Positions 62,968 to 64,000 of a stretch of 64,000 nt of DNA are shown here, piece by piece. Where the stretch lies: assembly GCA_031761405.1 (NCBI GenBank), contig JASEVX010000001.1, forward strand, positions 204,217,675-204,281,674, in the 5' to 3' direction. Source of the stretch: Serripes groenlandicus (Eukaryota; Mollusca; Bivalvia; Cardiida; Cardiidae). How positions within the stretch are numbered: position 1 is the first letter of the stretch; each line of letters begins with the position of its first letter. The notes under the pieces were generated by a model, which ran no database searches, was not told the DNA's origin, and saw nothing but the letters and a program-made list of their open reading frames with translations. A program made the position numbers and the translations under genes.

Positions 62968-63111
62968 ACCATTTCCCTCATATAACAAAGCTGTATCTGA
63001 CGACTTTGGGGGAAAAAGATCGTTATGAAATAAAACACATTGTTGAAAAAAAGAGAAGAATATATCATCTGCTGCTGATGTCTTCATAATGTGTCTGCAT
63101 GTGGGAAAGAT
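62968..63111 (+). mobile_element. Family P MITE, decayed and shortened
   Basis: ACCATTTCCCTCATATAAC, CTGACGACTTTGGGG and CTGCATGTGGGAAAGA-TTTAA. The hairpin is missing. Confidence 0.7.
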
Positions 63112-63222
63112 TTAAAGTTCCTTATAAATACATGTGGTGTTTATAATGTTAAAAAGTGTTATCTGCTGCATTATTGTTGGGGCAGCTGATAAAGAAAAGT
63201 CAAAAGGGTAAAATTAACTTAA

Positions 63223-63444
63223 CCCTTTCCCTCATATAGACACTTCCTGACGCCTCTGCAGCAGACAGCTTTTTGAAAACATAGTGACAAAAGAAGAAAT
63301 TGCACAAAACGTGCAATTTCTCCTTTTGCCACAATGTTTTCCACTTTTAGTCATAGGTTATCCATTCAATTATGGAGAGTTTCTGTGTTTTGACAAAATA
63401 CGTTCAAAGTCGTCTGCTGCAGAATTGTCGTATGAGGGAAAGGG
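63223..63444 (-). mobile_element. Family P MITE, intact
   Basis: TTAA on both sides (63219-63222, 63445-63448). Hairpin tip GCACAAAACGTGC; it ends GTATGAGGGAAAGGG. Confidence 0.92.
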
Positions 63445-63692
63445 TTAACCCCTGATTTTTGTTTTGGTATACATGAGTCAATTGATTATGTATCAGACCC
63501 CTACTATGTGATACTAGGCTATTCACGGGGATGATAGTCAAGTAAAGTGTGATAAAGTACTGATGGTGCATGTGATAGTATTTTGTAACTTAATTCAATT
63601 TGATACAAGTAAACAGCGAATCACCACAACAGATAACAAGCTAATTATTAGGTTACCCCCTTAGCACATTCTTTCCTGAAGACAACTTTTAA

Positions 63693-63914
63693 CCCTTTCC
63701 CACATACAGAAAATCTGCAGCAGACGACTTTGAAAACATACCCTAAAACAGTTGGAAACTCCCTTTAAATGAAAGTACAATAATTGGATAGAGTTGAAAA
63801 CATGGTGACAAAAAGAGAAATTGCTCGTTTTGAGCAATTTCTTCTTTTGTCAACATGTTTTCAAAAAGCAGTCTGCTGCATAGGCGTCAGAAAGCGTCTA
63901 TATGAGGAAAAGGG
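63693..63914 (+). mobile_element. Family P MITE, intact
   Basis: TTAA on both sides (63689-63692, 63915-63918). It runs from CCCTTTCCCACATACAG to TATGAGGAAAAGGG. Confidence 0.91.
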
Positions 63915-64000
63915 TTAAAACTTTATGTTTGAAAATGAAGCCATTGTACTTACTGCTAGCGAAGAATAATGACTCCAGGTCTTTAAAAATTGCTTCCAGT

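Overview
The window looks like nuclear DNA from a mollusc, most probably a bivalve. It is AT-rich, has spliced exons with GT/AG borders and introns of kilobases, and is packed with repeats of kinds common in bivalve genomes: tRNA-derived SINEs ending in (AATC)n, elements running from AGCTCACCTG to GGCCCTCTTG, and tandem units of the AAGGTCAAGGTCAC type. There are no bacterial-style genes, operons, CRISPR arrays or phage genes. A run of exactly 200 N (3224-3423) marks an assembly gap.

Genes. Two gene models are supported by matching splice phases. (1) On the + strand, a CRE-containing promoter and first coding exon (23520-23562) lead through a 15.3 kb intron to a second exon (38845-38920); the gene continues past the window. 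(2) On the - strand, inside that intron, a five-exon BEN-domain gene (34099 down to 28859) has clean splice sites but needs three single-base corrections to read through. A weaker candidate is a 3' terminal exon at 5695-5849 (+). Transposon-derived coding fragments are an OTU-protease-like pseudogene (20164-20507), a TTF-type zinc-finger (hAT/ZMYM-like) fragment (21026-21470), and a Tigger/CENP-B-like transposase start (59435).

Repeat families, with names used only here. H: elements with AGCTC... at the left and ...CTCTTG at the right, subterminal inverted ends, a right-end hairpin and a core of ~170-bp tandem units, like Helentron-associated (HINE/DINE-1) elements. P: a 200-230 bp palindromic MITE, TTAA-CCCTTTCCC...GGGAAAGGG-TTAA, probably piggyBac-derived, with about 55 copies or pieces here and several copies inserted into one another. 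K: a ~190 bp foldback with GTACCCACAACATAGG arms. S1, S2 and S3: tRNA-headed SINEs. G: arrays with a CCCCC/GGGGG head hairpin followed by 130-175 bp units. There is also one 5S-headed SINE, one 957-bp hAT MITE with an 8-bp target duplication, one Tigger-like element, small TA MITEs, and 41-, 45- and 48-bp satellites.

Layout. 1-5.7 kb: G array broken by H copies, two of which face each other as a 3.5 kb inverted pair containing the gap. 5.7-19 kb: candidate exon, SINE, G and H elements, first P cluster. 19-23 kb: SINE, transposon gene fragments, 41-bp satellite. 23.3-39 kb: the + strand gene with the nested BEN gene. 25.7-27.5 kb: a 48-bp satellite and a block dense in TTGCGCAA palindromes. 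39-64 kb: P copies every 0.5-1 kb with nested H, SINE, hAT and Tigger-like insertions. What stands out is less any single gene than how these repeats are built: covarying ends, insertions at hairpin tips, and CTCF-like motifs in every H unit.
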